Shown here piece after piece: positions 23,101 to 36,652 of a stretch of 64,000 bases of DNA. Position numbers and translations under genes: made by a program. This stretch comes from Chiridota heheva (taxonomy: Eukaryota > Echinodermata > Holothuroidea > Apodida > Chiridotidae). Under the pieces are notes generated by a model that was given only the letters and a program-made list of their open reading frames with translations, made no database searches and was not told the origin of the DNA. Position 1 is the stretch's first letter, and each line of letters starts with the position of its first letter. The stretch spans positions 2,081,001-2,145,000 of the forward strand of contig JAIGNY010002020.1 of assembly GCA_020152595.1 (NCBI GenBank), in the 5' to 3' direction.

Positions 23101-25719
23101 CTTTATTTTTTTTTATTTGAAAAATTATTGGCCCTCGGTGTGGATTACATGACATGTTTAACACAGTCAAATAAGTAAATTTATGCTACATCTGCTATCT
23201 ACTATATAGGATTTGTGGGTGAGTGGATTTCCATTTGTTTTCAAGCTTCAAGAATGACATAGATAATTTCAAATAACTTTCAAAAAGGGCACCAGCTGCC
23301 GGGATTCGCATATTACTTTCAATAGGGCACCTCTTGCCCCCGTCCGCCTAAATATTCAAAAGTGCACATCCTGCTCCCTTCGCCTTCTTAAATCCCCGTG
23401 CTTTTGACATTGCTGGCTGTATCCCCCAGCCAAAAAAGTGTGTGGGGGGAAAAGTGTATTTTAGCACCCCCTCCTTAACACACACATACAATTTTTCGTA
23501 TATTTCATTCACCTTCAATAATTTGTTTTATATAGAAATGAATGAAAGGTATAAAGCTTAACTAAATTATATTGTCCATCTATGCATTGTCTGAAGTGAT
23601 CGTCAAAGGCTATCCCGATGTTATAGTTGTTTTAATTACAACCTATATATAGTAATGATTTCTTGCTGCGTATCATTCTCCTAAATGCATATATTACACC
23701 TGTAAATTTATCTTATGATTTCAGGGCATTCTAACTACAAAATGTTTTTATTTTTCAAAGAGTTCTTTAAAAATGTATAACCGAAGCTATCATATTATAT
23801 CAAATGTTGTACGTCAGGTTCGTCAACATTGGTGAAAGTTTCAAGAAATGGTAGCACGGAAGTAATTATAATACTAGAAATTGTTAGACCTTAACTTTGA
23901 AAACTATCTATGTACATTATCCATATGACAGAAAAAATGTTATGTAGGCCTAAGCTCAGATTTGGTAATAATGAATTTCCAAGTATTCTTAGCACATTTT
24001 TAGAAACTCTTAGTCAAAGAAATTGTACACTATGCAAATCGATGCCCTGGGTGAAGAGTTTCACTGTTTATTTCTTTTCACTGTCTTTAGACTTAATTGA
24101 CTCTTATTAGGCCTACACCACCCGTCCAAACACCTTCAAAATGTCCAACTATTTCATTGTACAAACTTATCAAAGCTTCAAAAATTGGCTAGTTTTGTGA
24201 CCCATGTAAATAACAAGGGTTCTCTTTCATTATATTGTCATCTCAGTGGCGTAGGAAATGGGGGCATTGGGGCCAAGACCCCCCTGCCTCAAAATTGTAT
24301 TGGGGGTTAAGTACTTTTTTCTCCCCAGTCCCTCTACAATAATACAGGTCTAACAAATTGATTTTGAAGAGTCAGATTCCATCATGGCATCTTTTCTTCC
24401 GGTTCTTTTCAATTTTCGAAAAAACTTCCTCTATTTTCATGCAATTTGCTTCAATTTTTGTAAAGTTTTCTTCATTTCCGGGAAGTTTTCTTCATTTTAG
24501 GGATTTTTTTTTTAGTTTTTACCTGAAATTTCTTTCATATTTTGGATATCTTCTACATTTTTGCGAGGTTTGCATCAATTCTTATAAAATTTCCTTTAAT
24601 TTTTGTGAACTTGTTTTCATTTGTGAAAAAGTTTCATCAATTTCCGTATAATTTCTTTCATTTTCAGGAATTTTCTTTAATTTTGAGATTATTTACTTCA
24701 ATTGTCGTGAAATTTTCATCAATTTTCTTGAAATTCCTTTATTTTTTGTGAAAATTCCTTAATTTTTAGAAAATTGTCTTGACTTTTGGGAATTTTTTGT
24801 CAATTTTCGAGAAATTACTTTCATTTACAAAAATTTTGAAAAAAAATTGTGAAATTTTGTTCAATTTTTGTAAAATGTCCTCAATCCATATTTTACTCAA
24901 ATTTCCAATATTTTTACGACCCCACTTTTCCGTTTTGCAAATAGTTTTACCGTATTAAGTACATTTTTGAAGGCTTATTGGGTCAAAAATCAAATCTGTT
25001 CACCCCCCGCCAATGTCAGATGTCTTCCTACTAGGCTGCATATGTATTTAGTGATGGTACCATAATGTTCTCTCATATCCCGGAAGCGGTCGATAGAGAC
25101 AGAAGTAAACTTATAAACTTGTATATTATTATAAATTATCAGTTTGGAATGTCTCGCATAGAAAGATATTTTACTTTGCTTTTGTGGCGGTTTGACAGAA
25201 TTACAATTAGTTTCATACATGAGTAGGTGGTAAACTATTTAGACTGAATAAGTGTAACAAGGCAAGATTGCACGGCTATATAGCTTCAACCAATTGATCT
25301 GAGAACGGTGGCATTAATAAAATGCCAGGGCATGGCAAGGGTCATGCAGCATGAATTTAGGAAACTTCAAGCATAATGAGGAAACAATAAATTTGCATCT
25401 TTTTATATTAGGGAACCGTAAAGAGCATCAAAAGAAGGTAAGCAATTAGCAAAGTAAAATTTTAAAGGAGCTGGGTGGAGAAAAATAGGGGCTGGGTGGA
25501 GAAAATAGGGGCAGGGTAGAAAAAGATAAGGGCAAGGTGGCGCACCCCTCTGAAAGCCCTAAAGGCCTGGATAATTGGTGAAGGGAATATGATAAGGTAT
25601 TTTTGAGGAAATGGGTGGGTCTCAGACATCCCCGACCCATTCCAGTGACATGCGCGCTATTTAAAGATATTTGAGTTTAAAAGTGCATATAATAACTGTA
25701 TATGCAATCGGCTGGTTTT

Positions 25720-25968
25720 CCACCCAAGGCAGTAGGTCCCATAAGGTCGGTGCTTATTCCCGACTTCCTTGGCGTAAGCAGATGAGATCACATGACTTCC
25801 CCAACGCAGGTTGATGCTGGGGAGTTGAGCTGCTGATGATGGTACTCATTTTTACACCTGAGTGGATAGGAACAAGTAGAGTCTTGCTGAAAGGTATCAT
25901 GCAGCGCTCGCGGCGGGAATCGATTCCGGCACTTTCGCATACGAGCAAGACTCCTTGACAAATAAGCC
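25720..25968 (-). mobile_element. tRNA-derived SINE in unit 2
   Basis: Same SINE at the same position in the unit as in unit 1, with the box-B-like GGAATCGATTCCCGC and the GCAAGACTCTAC body. Being at the same site in all five units, it inserted before the unit was amplified. Confidence 0.7.
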
Positions 25969-26187
25969 ATTGAATCTCATTTCAACATAAAACGGAGCTT
26001 TAAACTTAAATATATCCTTAACGGAATAAGATATTGAATATAGTTCCTTTACCATTTTATTTCTCTTTCAAATAATGTTTCATTTTTAGAATTTGTTCTT
26101 TCACATCTTAATTAATCTGCCAAGTGCCCATCCAAATTTTCACCTCTCTGTAGGTCAAAGGTATTTGACATTTTGTGCTTGTACTTT

Positions 26188-26261
26188 GATATACTCACTC
26201 AGTCGGTAGAGCATCGGACTCTTAATCTGACAGTCGCTGTATCGAGACCCTCGTGATCCAG
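26188..26261 (+). pseudogene. tRNA-Lys(CUU)-like relic A, unit 2
   Basis: As in unit 1 but with a pairable anticodon stem (TCGGA/TCTGA, one G-U pair) and the loop C-U-CUU-A-A. The acceptor arm does not pair and the D stem has an A-C mismatch. Confidence 0.65.
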
Positions 26262-27487
26262 CAAAAACTAGCGTTCCACACTTTTACTACGGTAAAGTGT
26301 GGTTATCTGTAATAAATATACTGAATGACGTTTAATTGAACATGGATCTTTGATTGTAAATTTCCGAATTCATTTTTTATTTGGATTGTAAATTACCATA
26401 GTAATCTGTGGTTTGGTTAGTAAATTGAGGTAAAAGTGTAGTCAATTTGCATTGGTCAACAGTCGCATACTTTTTGTGGTAAATTGCGGTTTAGTGTAGT
26501 AAATCGTTGTAAATTTTCCATGTTATTTCATGGCTTTTTGTTGAAAACCGTTGCCCTACTTGCACGAGCGCAGCATTTTTCAAAAGTATATTTTTGTATG
26601 GTGATTATTTGTATCTTAACGTGATTTTGTGATTGCCTATGGGTTTGAGATTGATTGAGGAGCCAGAACCAATGTAGGCAAGTGTTCATAGGGAGTATAG
26701 GTAAAGGCCTAATTTTGAAAATTATTGCTCTGAAAATCATTGGGGGCACGCCCGATTACCGTCACGGCCCTCGATGTCGGTGGCCCTGGTATAATGACAT
26801 GCTTTAATATAATCAAATAAGTAAATGTATGTTACATCTTTTATACTATGCAGAATTTGTGAGTGAGTGGATTTGTATTTGTTTTCAAGCTTCAAGAACG
26901 ACCTAGAATAATTTTGGAGTAATTCGGCAGGGGGGTGCACAACATTTTTTCACCCGCAGCCTCAAAAGAGGGCCAAAACCTCCGGTGACTTCCTATTGAA
27001 AGTACCCTCTACCAAAAGGTACTTTCCGGAAAACATCACGAAATATCCCAAATCGTTCGCGTTCTTGTGCGAAAAGGACCCTGCATGAACTTGACTCTTT
27101 CATCATAGGTTTCCATGCTGCCATGGGGAAAATAATAAGTTCCGTACTACCGTAACAATGGAACATGTCTACCGTGAAAAAAGTGACGTCGGCCAAGGTC
27201 CACTGAGTTTACCGACAATAGATCTCAATTATCGACAAAAGAATCCTTGCCTCTCAGATGCACAAAGCGTACCAAATAGAAACATGTGTTTCATACAAAT
27301 TGTTCATAAATGAAAGTGGTTATGAACCTATCGTAAAATTTAGGAAAGAAATATCAAAAATCTATTCAACAAAAAATGTTGACATTTTATCTCATCTGCC
27401 CAGTGCCGATCCATTTTGAGCAAATCTTCGCCTCTCTGAAAGCCAAAAGTTTTGGACATGTTTAGACTTTTTATAATAAAATGTTAA

Positions 27488-27560
27488 GCCCGGTTAGCTC
27501 AGCTGGTAGAGCATCAGACCCTTAATCTGAAGGTCGTCGGTTCGAGTCCCTCACCGGGTG
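27488..27560 (+). pseudogene. tRNA-Lys-like B, unit 2 (U33 lost)
   Basis: 73 nt with the GCCCGGT/ACCGGGT acceptor paired (first pair G-U) and perfect D and anticodon stems. The loop reads C-C-CUU-A-A, so position 33 is C. The T stem GUCGG/CCCUC has two mismatches. Boxes A and B are good, so Pol III could still bind, but a working Lys tRNA is unlikely. Confidence 0.75.
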
Positions 27561-30203
27561 CTCTTTTATTTTTTATTTAACAAATTATTGGCCCTCGGTG
27601 TGGATTACATGACATGTTTAACACAGTCAAATAAGTAAATGTATGCTACATCTGCTATCTACTATATAGGATTTGTGGGTGAGTGGATTTCCATTTGTTT
27701 TCAAGCTTCAAGAATGACATAGATAATTTCATATAACTTTCAAAACCCACCAACTGCCGGGATTCGCATATTACTTTCAATAGGGCACCTCTTGCCCCCG
27801 TCTGCCTAAATTTATTTAAAAGTGCACATCCTGCCCCCTTCGCCTTCATAAATCCCCGTGCTTCCGACATTGCTGGCTGTATCTCTCAGCCAAAAAAGTG
27901 GGGGAAGAGGGGCGGGGGCAGGGGGTTAGTGTATTTTACCCCCTCCCCCTCCTTAACACACACATACAATTTTTCATATATTTTATTCACCTTCAATAAT
28001 ATCTTTTATATAGAAATGAATGAAAGGTATAAAGCTTAACTAGATTATCTTGTCCATCTATGCATTGTCTGAAGTGATCGTCAAAGGCTATCCCAATGTT
28101 ATAGTTGTTTTAATTACAACCTATATATAGTAATGATTTCTTGCTGCGTACCATTCTCCCGAATGCATATATTACACCTGTAAATTTATCTTATGATTTC
28201 AGGGCATTCTAACTACAAAATGTTATTATTTTCCAAAGAGTTCTTAAAAAAAATGTATAACCGAAGCTATCATATTATATCAAATGTTGTACGTCAGGTT
28301 CGTCAACATTGGTGAAAGTTTCAAGAAATGGTAGCACGGAAGTAATTATAATACTAGAAATTGTTAGACCTTAACTTTGAAAACTATCTATGTACATTAT
28401 CCATATGACAGAACAATGTTATGTAGGCCTAAGCTCAGATTTGGTAATAATGAATTTCCAAGTATTTTTAGCACATTTTTAGAAACTCTTAGTCAAAGAA
28501 ATTGTACACTATGCAAATCGATGCCCTGGGTGAAGAGTTTCACTGTTTATTTCTTTTCACTGTCTTTAGACTTAATTGACTCTTATTAGGCCTACACCAC
28601 CCGTCCAAACACCTTCAAAATGTCCAACTATTTCATTGTACAAACTTATCAAAGCTTCAAAAGTTGGCTAGTTTTGTGACCCATGTAAATAACAAGGGTT
28701 CTCTTTCATTATATTGTCATCTCAGTGGCGTAGGAACCTGGGGGCATTGGGCCAAGACCCCCTCCCTCAAAATTGTATTGGGGTCAAGTACTTTTTTCTC
28801 CCCCGTCCCCTCTACAATAATACAGGTCTAACAAATTGATTTTGAAGAGTCAGATTCCATCATGGCATCTTTTCTTCCGGTTCTTTTCAATTTTCGAAAA
28901 AACTTCCTCTATTTTCATGCAATTTGCTTCAATTTTTGTAAAGTTTCCTTTATTTCCGGAAAGTTTTCTTCATTTTAGGATTTTTTTTTTTTTTTAGTTT
29001 TTACCTGAAATTTCTTTCATTTTTTGGAGATCTTCTACATTTTCGCGAAGTTTGCATCAATTCTTATAAAATTTCCTTCAATTTTTGTGAACTTGTCTTC
29101 ATTTGTGAAAAAGTTTCATCAATTTCCGTATAATTTCTTTCACTTTCAGGAATTTTATTTTCAATTTTGAGATTATTTACTTCAATTTTCGTAAAATTTT
29201 CTTCAATTTTCTTGAAATTCCTTTATTTTTTGTGAAAATTCCTTCATTTTTAGAAAATTGTCTTGACTTTTGGGAATTTTTTGTCAATTTTTGAGAAATT
29301 ACTTTCATTTACAAAAATTTTGAAAAAAAATTGTGAAATTTTGTTCAATTTTCGTAAAATGTCCTCAATCCATATTTTACTCAAATTTGCAATATTTTTA
29401 CGACCCCCCTTTTCCATTTTGCAAATAGTTTTACCGTATTAAGTACATTTTTGAAGGCTTGTTGGGTCAAAAATCAAATCTGTTCACCCCCCGCCAATGT
29501 CAGATGTCTTCCTACTAGGCTGCATATGTATTTAGTGATGGTACCAGTAATGTTCTCTCATATCCCGGAAGCGGTCGATAGAGACAGAAGTAAACTTATA
29601 AACTTGTATATTATTATAAATTATCAGTTTGGAATGTCTCGCATAGAAAGATATTTTACTTTGCTTTTGTGGCGGTTTGACAGAATTACAATTAGTTTCA
29701 TACATGAGTAGGTGGTAAACTATTTAGACTGAATAAGTGTAACAAGGCAAAATTGCACGGCTATATAGCTTCAACCAATTGATCTGAGAACGGTGGCATT
29801 AATAAAATGCCAGGGCATGGCAAGGGTCATGTAGCATGAATTTAGGAAACTTCAAGCATAATGAGGAAACAATAAATTTGCATCTTTTTATATTAGGGAA
29901 CCGTAAAGAGCATCAAAAAAAGGTAAGCAATTAGCAAAGTAAAATTTTAAAGGAGCTGGGTGGAGAAAAATAGGGGCTGGGTGGAGAAAATAGGGGCAGG
30001 GTAGAAAAAGATAAGGGCAAGGTGGCGCACCCTCTGAAAGCCCTAAAGGCCTGGATAATTGGTGAAGGGAATATGATAAGGTATTTTTGCGGAAATGAGT
30101 GGGTCTCAGACATCCCCGACCCATTCCAGTGACATGCGCGCTATCAAAAGATATTTGAATTTAAAAGTGCATATAATAACTGTATATGCAATCGGCTGGT
30201 TTT

Positions 30204-30453
30204 CCACCCAAGGCAGTAGGTCCCATAAGGTCGGTGCTTATTTCCGACTTCCTTGGCGTAAGCAGATGAGATCACATGACTTCCCCAACGCAGGTTGATG
30301 CTGGGGAGTTGAGCTGCTGATGATGGTACTCATTTTTTACACCTGAGTGGATAGGAACAAGTAGAGTCTTGCTGAAAGGTATCATGCAGCGCTCGCGGCG
30401 GGAATCGATTCCGGCACTTTCGCATACGAGCAAGACTCCTTGACAAATAAGCC
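30204..30453 (-). mobile_element. tRNA-derived SINE in unit 3
   Basis: Same SINE and position. It differs from the unit 2 copy by a few bases (for example TTTCCGACTTCC for TTCCCGACTTCC on the plus strand). Confidence 0.7.
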
Positions 30454-30673
30454 ATTGAATCTCATTTCAACATAAAACGGAGCTTTAAACTTAAATATAT
30501 CCTTAACGGAATAAGATATTGGAATATAGTTCCTTTACCATTTTATTTCTCTTTCAAATAATGTTTCATTTTTAGAATTTGTTCTTTCACATCTTAATTA
30601 ATCTGCCAAGTGCCCATCCAAATTTTCACCTCTCTGTAGGTCAAAGGTATTTGACATTTTGTGCTTGTACTTT

Positions 30674-30747
30674 GATATACTCACTCAGTCGGTAGAGCAT
30701 CGGACTCTTAATCTGACAGTCGCTGTATCGAGACCCTCGTGATCCAG
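30674..30747 (+). pseudogene. tRNA-Lys(CUU)-like relic A, unit 3
   Basis: Same as the unit 2 relic: good anticodon arm with a CUU anticodon, no acceptor pairing, imperfect box B (TATCGAGAC). Confidence 0.65.
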
Positions 30748-31974
30748 CAAAAACTAGCGTTCCACACTTTTACTACGGTAAAGTGTGGTTATCTGTAATA
30801 AATATACTGAATGACGTTTAATTGAACATGGATCTTTGATTGTAAATTTCCGAATTCATTTTTTATTTGGATTGTAAATTACCATAGTAATCTGTGGTTT
30901 GGTTAGTAAATTGAGGTAAAAGTGTAGTCAATTTGCATTGGTCAACAGTCGCATACTTTTTGTGGTAAATTGCGGTTTAGTGTAGTAAATCGTTGTAAAT
31001 TTTCCATGTTATTTCATGGTTTTCTGTTGAAAACCGTTGCCCTACTTGCACTAGCGCAGCATTTTTCAAAAGTATATTTTTGTATGGTGATTATTTGTAT
31101 CTTAACGTGATTTTGTGATTGCCTATGGGTTTGAGATTGATTGAAGAGCCAGAACCAATGTAGGCAAGTGTTCATAGGGAGTATAGGTAAAGGCCTGATT
31201 TTGAAAACTATTGCTCTGAAAATCATTGGGGGCACGCCCGACTACCGCCACGGCCCTCGATGTCGGTGGCCCTGTTATAATGACATGCTTTAATATAATC
31301 AAATAAGTAAATGTATGTTACATCTTTTATACTATGCAGAATTTGTGAGTGAGTGGATTTGTATTTGTTTTCAAGCTTCAAGAACGACCTAGAATAATTT
31401 TGGAGTAATTCGGCAGGGGGGTGCACAACATTTTTTCACCCGCAGCCTCAAAAGAGGGCCAAAACCTCCGGTGACTTTCTATTGAAAGTACCCTCTACCA
31501 AAAGGTACTTTCCGGAAAACATCACGAAATATCCCAAATCGTTCGCGTTCTTGTGCGAAAAGGACCCTGCATGAACTTGACTCTTTCATCATAGGTTTCC
31601 ATGCTGCCATGGGGAAAATAATAAGTTCCGTACTACCGTAACAATGGAACATGTCTACCGTGAAAAAAAGTGACGTCGGCCAAGGTCCACTGAGTTTACC
31701 GACAATAGATCTCAATTATCGACAAAAGAATCCTTGCCTCTCAGATGCACAAAGCGTACCAAATAGAAACATGTGTTTCATACAAATTGTTCATAAATGA
31801 AAGTGGTTATGAACCTATCGTAAAATTTAGGAAAGAAATATCAAAAATCTATTCAACAAAAAATGTTGACATTTTATCTCATCTGCCCAGTGCCGATCCA
31901 TTTTGAGCAAATCTTCGCCTCTCTGAAAGCCAAAAGTTTTGGACATGTTTAGACTTTTTATAATAAAATGTTAA

Positions 31975-32047
31975 GCCCGGTTAGCTCAGCTGGTAGAGCA
32001 TCAGACCCTTAATCTGAAGGTCGTCGGTTCGAGTCCCTCACCGGGTG
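31975..32047 (+). pseudogene. tRNA-Lys-like B, unit 3 (U33 lost)
   Basis: Identical over the 73 nt to the unit 2 sequence, including C33 and the T-stem mismatches. It is followed by TTTTA. Confidence 0.75.
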
Positions 32048-34695
32048 CTTTTATTTTTTATTTAACAAATTATTGGCCCTCGGTGTGGATTAAATGACAT
32101 GTTTAACACAGTCAAATAAGTAAATGTATGCTACATCTGCTATCTACTATATAGGATTTGTGGGTGAGTGGATTTCCATTTGTTTTCAAGCTTCAAGAAT
32201 GACATAGATAATTTCATATAACTTTCAAAAAACCCACCAACTGCCGGGATTCGCATATTACTTTCAATAGGGCACCTCTTGCCCCCGTCTGCCTAAATTT
32301 ATTTAAAAGTGCACATCCTGCCCCCTTCGCCTTCATAAATCCCCGTGCTTCCGACATTGCTGGCTGTATCTCTCAGCCAAAAAGTGGGGAAGAGGGTGGG
32401 GGCAAAGTGTATTTTACCCCCTCCCCCTCCTTAACACACACATACAATTTTTCATATATTTTATTCACCTTCAATAATATCTTTTATATAGAAATGAATG
32501 AAAGGTATAAAGCTTAACTAGATTATGTTGTCCATCTATGCATTGTCTGAAGTGATCGTCAAAGGCTATCCCAATGTTATAGTCGTTTTAATTACAACCT
32601 ATATATAGTAATGATTTCTTGCTGCGTACCATTCTCCCGAATGCATATATTACACCTGTAAATTTATCTTATGATTTCAGGGCATTCTAACTACAAAATG
32701 TTATTATTTTCCAAAGAGTTCTTAAAAAATGTATAACCGAAGCTATCATATTATATCAAATGTTGTACGTCAGGTTCGTCAACATTGGTGAAAGTTTCAA
32801 GAAATGGTAGCACGGAAGTAATTATAATACTAGAAATTGTTAGACCTTAACTTTGAAAACTATCTATGTACATCATCCATATGACAGAACAATGTTATGT
32901 AGGCCTAAGCTCAGATTTGGTAATAATGAATTTCCAAGTATTCTTAGCACATTTTTAGAAACTCTTAGTCAAAGAAATTGTACACTATGCAAATCGATGC
33001 CCTGGGTGAAGAGTTTCACTGTTTATTTCTTTTCACTGTCTTTAGACTTAATTGACTCTTATTAGGCCTACACCACCCGTCCAAACACCTTCAAAATGTC
33101 CAACTATTTCATTGTACAAACTTATCAAAGCTTCAAAAGTTGGCTAGTTTTGTGACCCATGTAAATAACAAGGGTTCTCTTTCATTATATTGTCATCTCA
33201 GTGGCGTAGGAACCGGGGGCATTGGGGCCAAGACCCCCCTCCCTCAAAATTGTATTAGGGGTCAAGTACTTTTTTTCTCCCCGTCCCTCTACAATAATAC
33301 AGGTCTAACAAATTGATTTTGAAGAGTCAGATTCCATCATGGCATCTTTTCTTCCGGTTCTTTTCAATTTTCGAAAAAACTTCCTCTATTTTCATGCAAT
33401 TTGCCTCAATTTTTGTAAAGTTTCCTTTATTTCCGGAAAGTTTTCTTCATTTTAGGATTTTTTTTTTTTTTTAGTTTTTACCTGAAATTTCTTTCATTTT
33501 TGGAGATCTTCTACATTTTTTGAAGTTTGCATCAATTCTTATAAAATTTCCTTCAATTTTTGTGAACTTGTCTTCATTTGTGAAAAAGTTTCATCAATTT
33601 CCGTATAATTTCTTTCATTTTCAGGAATTTTATTTTCAATTTTGAGATTATTTACTTCAATTTTCGTAAATTTTTTTTCAATTTTCTTGAAATTCCTTTA
33701 TTTTTTGTGAAAATTCCTTCATTTTTAGAAAATTGTCTTGACTTTTGGGAATTTTTGTCAATTTTTGAGAAATTACTTTCATTTACAAAAATTTTGAAAA
33801 AAAAATTGTGAAATTTTGTTCAATTTTCGTAAAATGTCCTCAATCCATATTTTACTCAAATTTCCAATATTTTTACGATCCCCTCCCCCCCCTTTTCCTT
33901 TTGCAAATAGTTTTACCGTATTAAGTACATTTTTGAAGGCTTGTTGGGTCAAAAATCAAATCTGCTCACCCCCCTTCCCACCCGCCAATGTCAGATGTCT
34001 TCCTACTAGGCTGCATATGTATTTAGTGATGGTACCAGTAATGTTCTCTCATATCCCGGAAGCGGTCGATAGAGACAGAAGTAAACTTATAAACTTGTAT
34101 ATTATTATAAATTATCAGTTTGGAATGTCTCGCATAGAAAGATATTTTACTTTGCTTTTGTGGCGGTTTGACAGAATTACAATTAGTTTCATACATGAGT
34201 AGGTGGTAAACTATTTAGACTGAATAAGTGTAACAAGGCAAAATTGCACGGCTATATAGCTTCAACCAATTGATCTGAGAACGGTGGCATTAATAAAATG
34301 CCAGGGCATGGCAAGGGTCATGTAGCATGAATTTAGGAAACTTCAAGCATAATGAGGAAACAATAAATTTGCATCTTTTTATATTAGGGAACCGTAAAGA
34401 GCATCAAAAAAAGGTAAGCAATTAGCAAAGTAAAATTTTAAAGGAGCTGGGTGGAGAAAAATAGGGGCTGGGTGGAGAAAATAGGGGCAGGGTAGAAAAA
34501 GATAAGGGCAAGGTGGCGCACCCCTCTGAAATCCCTAAAGGCCTGGATAATTGGTGAAGGGAATATGATAAGGTATTTTTGCGGAAATGAGTGGGTCTCA
34601 GACATCCCCGACCCATTCCAGTGACATGCGCGCTATCAAAAGATATTTGAATTTAAAAGTGCATATAATAACTGTATATGCAATCGGCTGGTTTT

Positions 34696-34943
34696 CCACC
34701 CAAGGCAGTAGGTCCCATAAGGTCGGTGCTTATTTCCGACTTCCTTGGCGTAAGCAGATGAGATCACATGACTTCCCCAACGCAGGTTGATGCTGGGGAG
34801 TTGAGCTGCTGATGATGGTACTCATTTTTACACCTGAGTGGATAGGAACAAGTAGAGTCTTGCTGAAAGGTATCATGCAGCGCTCGCGGCGGAATCGATT
34901 CCGGCACTTTCGCATACGAGCAAGACTCCTTGACAAATAAGCC
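34696..34943 (-). mobile_element. tRNA-derived SINE in unit 4
   Basis: Same SINE and position. It shares TTTCCGACTTCC with unit 3 and has lost one G in the GCGGCGGAATCG part of the tRNA-like head. Confidence 0.7.
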
Positions 34944-35163
34944 ATTGAATCTCATTTCAACATAAAACGGAGCTTTAAACTTAAATATATCCTTAACGGA
35001 ATAAGATATTGGAATATAGTTCCTTTACCATTTTATTTCTCTTTCAAATAATGTTTCATTTTTAGAATTTGTTCTTTCACATCTTAATTAATCTGCCAAG
35101 TGCCCATCCAAATTTTCACCTCTCTGTAGGTCAAAGGTATTTGACATTTTGTGCTTGTACTTT

Positions 35164-35237
35164 GATATACTCACTCAGTCGGTAGAGCATCGGACTCTTA
35201 ATCTGACAGTCGCTGTATCGAGACCCTCGTGATCCAG
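35164..35237 (+). pseudogene. tRNA-Lys(CUU)-like relic A, unit 4
   Basis: Same as the unit 2 and 3 relics. The 3' flank has one extra A (CAGCAAAAAAC). Confidence 0.65.
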
Positions 35238-36579
35238 CAAAAAACTAGCGTTCCACACTTTTACTACGGTAAAGTGTGGTTATCTGTAATAAATATACTG
35301 AATGACGTTTAATTGAACATGGATCTTTGATTGTAAATTTCCGAATTCATTTTTTATTTGGATTGTAAATTACCATAGTAATCTGTGGTTTGGTTAGTAA
35401 ATTGAGGTAAAAGTGTAGTCAATTTGCATTGGTCAACAGTCGCATACTTTTTGTGGTAAATTGCGGTTTAGTGTAGTAAATCGTTGTAAATTTTCCATGT
35501 TATTTCATGGTTTTCTGTTGAAAACCGTTGCCCTACTTGCACTAGCGCAGCATTTTTCAAAAGTATATTTTTGTATGGTGATTATTTGTATCTTAACGTG
35601 ATTATGTGATTGCCTATGGGTTTGAGATTAACTGAGGAGCCAGAACCAATGTAGGCAAGTGTTTATAGGGAGTATAGGCAAAGGCCTAATTCTGTATCTT
35701 AACGTGATTTTGTGATTGCCTATGGGTTTGAGATTGATTGAAGAGCCAGAACCAATGTAGGCAAGTGTTCATAGGGAGTATAGGTAAAGGCCTGATTTTG
35801 AAAACTATTGCTCTGAAAATCATTGGGGGCACGCCCGATTACCGCCACGGCCCTCGATGTCGGTGGCCCTGTTATAATGACATGCTTTAATATAATCAAA
35901 TAAGTAAATGTATGTTACATCTTTTATACTATGCAGAATTTGTGAGTGAGTGGATTTGTATTTGTTTTCAAGCTTCAAGAACGACCTAGAATAATTTTGC
36001 AGTAATTCGGCAGGGGGGTGCACAACATTTTTTCACCCGCAGCCTCAAAAGAGGGCCAAAACCTCCGGTGACTTCCTATTGGAAGTACCCTCTACCAAAA
36101 TATATTATATAGTACTTTCCGGAAAACATCACGAAATATCCCAAATCGTTCGCGTCCTTGTGCGAAAAGGACCCTGCATGAACTTGACTCTTTCATCATA
36201 GGTTTCTATGCTGCCATGGGGAAAATAATAAGTTCCGTACTACCGTAACAATGGAACATGTCTACCGTGAAAAAAGTGACGTCGGCCAAGGTCCACTGAG
36301 TTTACCGACAATAGATCTCAATTATCGACAAAAGAATCCTTGCCTCTCAGATGCACAAAGCGTACCAAATAGAAACATGTGTTTCATACAAATTGTTCAT
36401 AAATGAAAGTGGTTATGATCCCATCGTAAAATTTAGGAAAGAAATATCAAAAATCTATTCAACAAAAATGTTGACATTTTATCTCATCTGCCCAGTGCCG
36501 ATCCATTTTGAGCAAATCTTCGCCTCTCTGAAAGCCAAAAGTTTTGGACATGTTTAGACTTTTTGTAATAAAATGTTAA

Positions 36580-36652
36580 GCCCGGTTAGCTCAGTTGGTA
36601 GAGCATCAGACGCTTAATCTGAAGGTCGTCGGTTCGAGTCCCTCACCGGGTG
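36580..36652 (+). pseudogene. tRNA-Lys-like B, unit 4 (G33)
   Basis: As in units 2 and 3, but the loop reads C-G-CUU-A-A and the D loop has AGTTGGTA. The T stem has the same two mismatches. It is followed by CTTTTT, a possible Pol III stop. Confidence 0.75.

Larger units (their letters stand above)
19303..23845 (+). repeat. Array unit 1 (left edge, diverged)
   Basis: Most divergent in its first 600 bp: the 'cagtggcgtagga' stretch is replaced by a GA-rich then CT-rich block (19706-19810), and the downstream 'acaaaaattttg' part is shortened. It carries the 107-bp dimer (22040-22250) and tRNA-like sequences at 21624 and 23028. Confidence 0.88.
23846..28325 (+). repeat. Array unit 2
   Basis: 4480 bp with a single 107-bp monomer (~26610-26715). 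tRNA-like sequences are at 26188 and 27488. Near identical to unit 3 apart from small indels in homopolymers and in the GGGG-rich stretch near 27900. Confidence 0.9.
28326..32801 (+). repeat. Array unit 3
   Basis: 4476 bp with a single 107-bp monomer (~31098-31200). tRNA-like sequences are at 30674 and 31975. Its near identity to unit 2 points to recent homogenisation or duplication. Confidence 0.9.

Noticed and set aside
27488..27560. Functional tRNA-Lys(CUU)
   Set aside because: Position 33 is C instead of the invariant U and the T stem has two mismatches, so I list it as a pseudogene.
26993..31715. Minus-strand frame with FFTVDMFHCYGSTELIIFPM in array units 2 and 3 as a gene
   Set aside because: Broken or shifted in units 1, 4 and 5, with no known domain; similarity between units is not evidence of selection.
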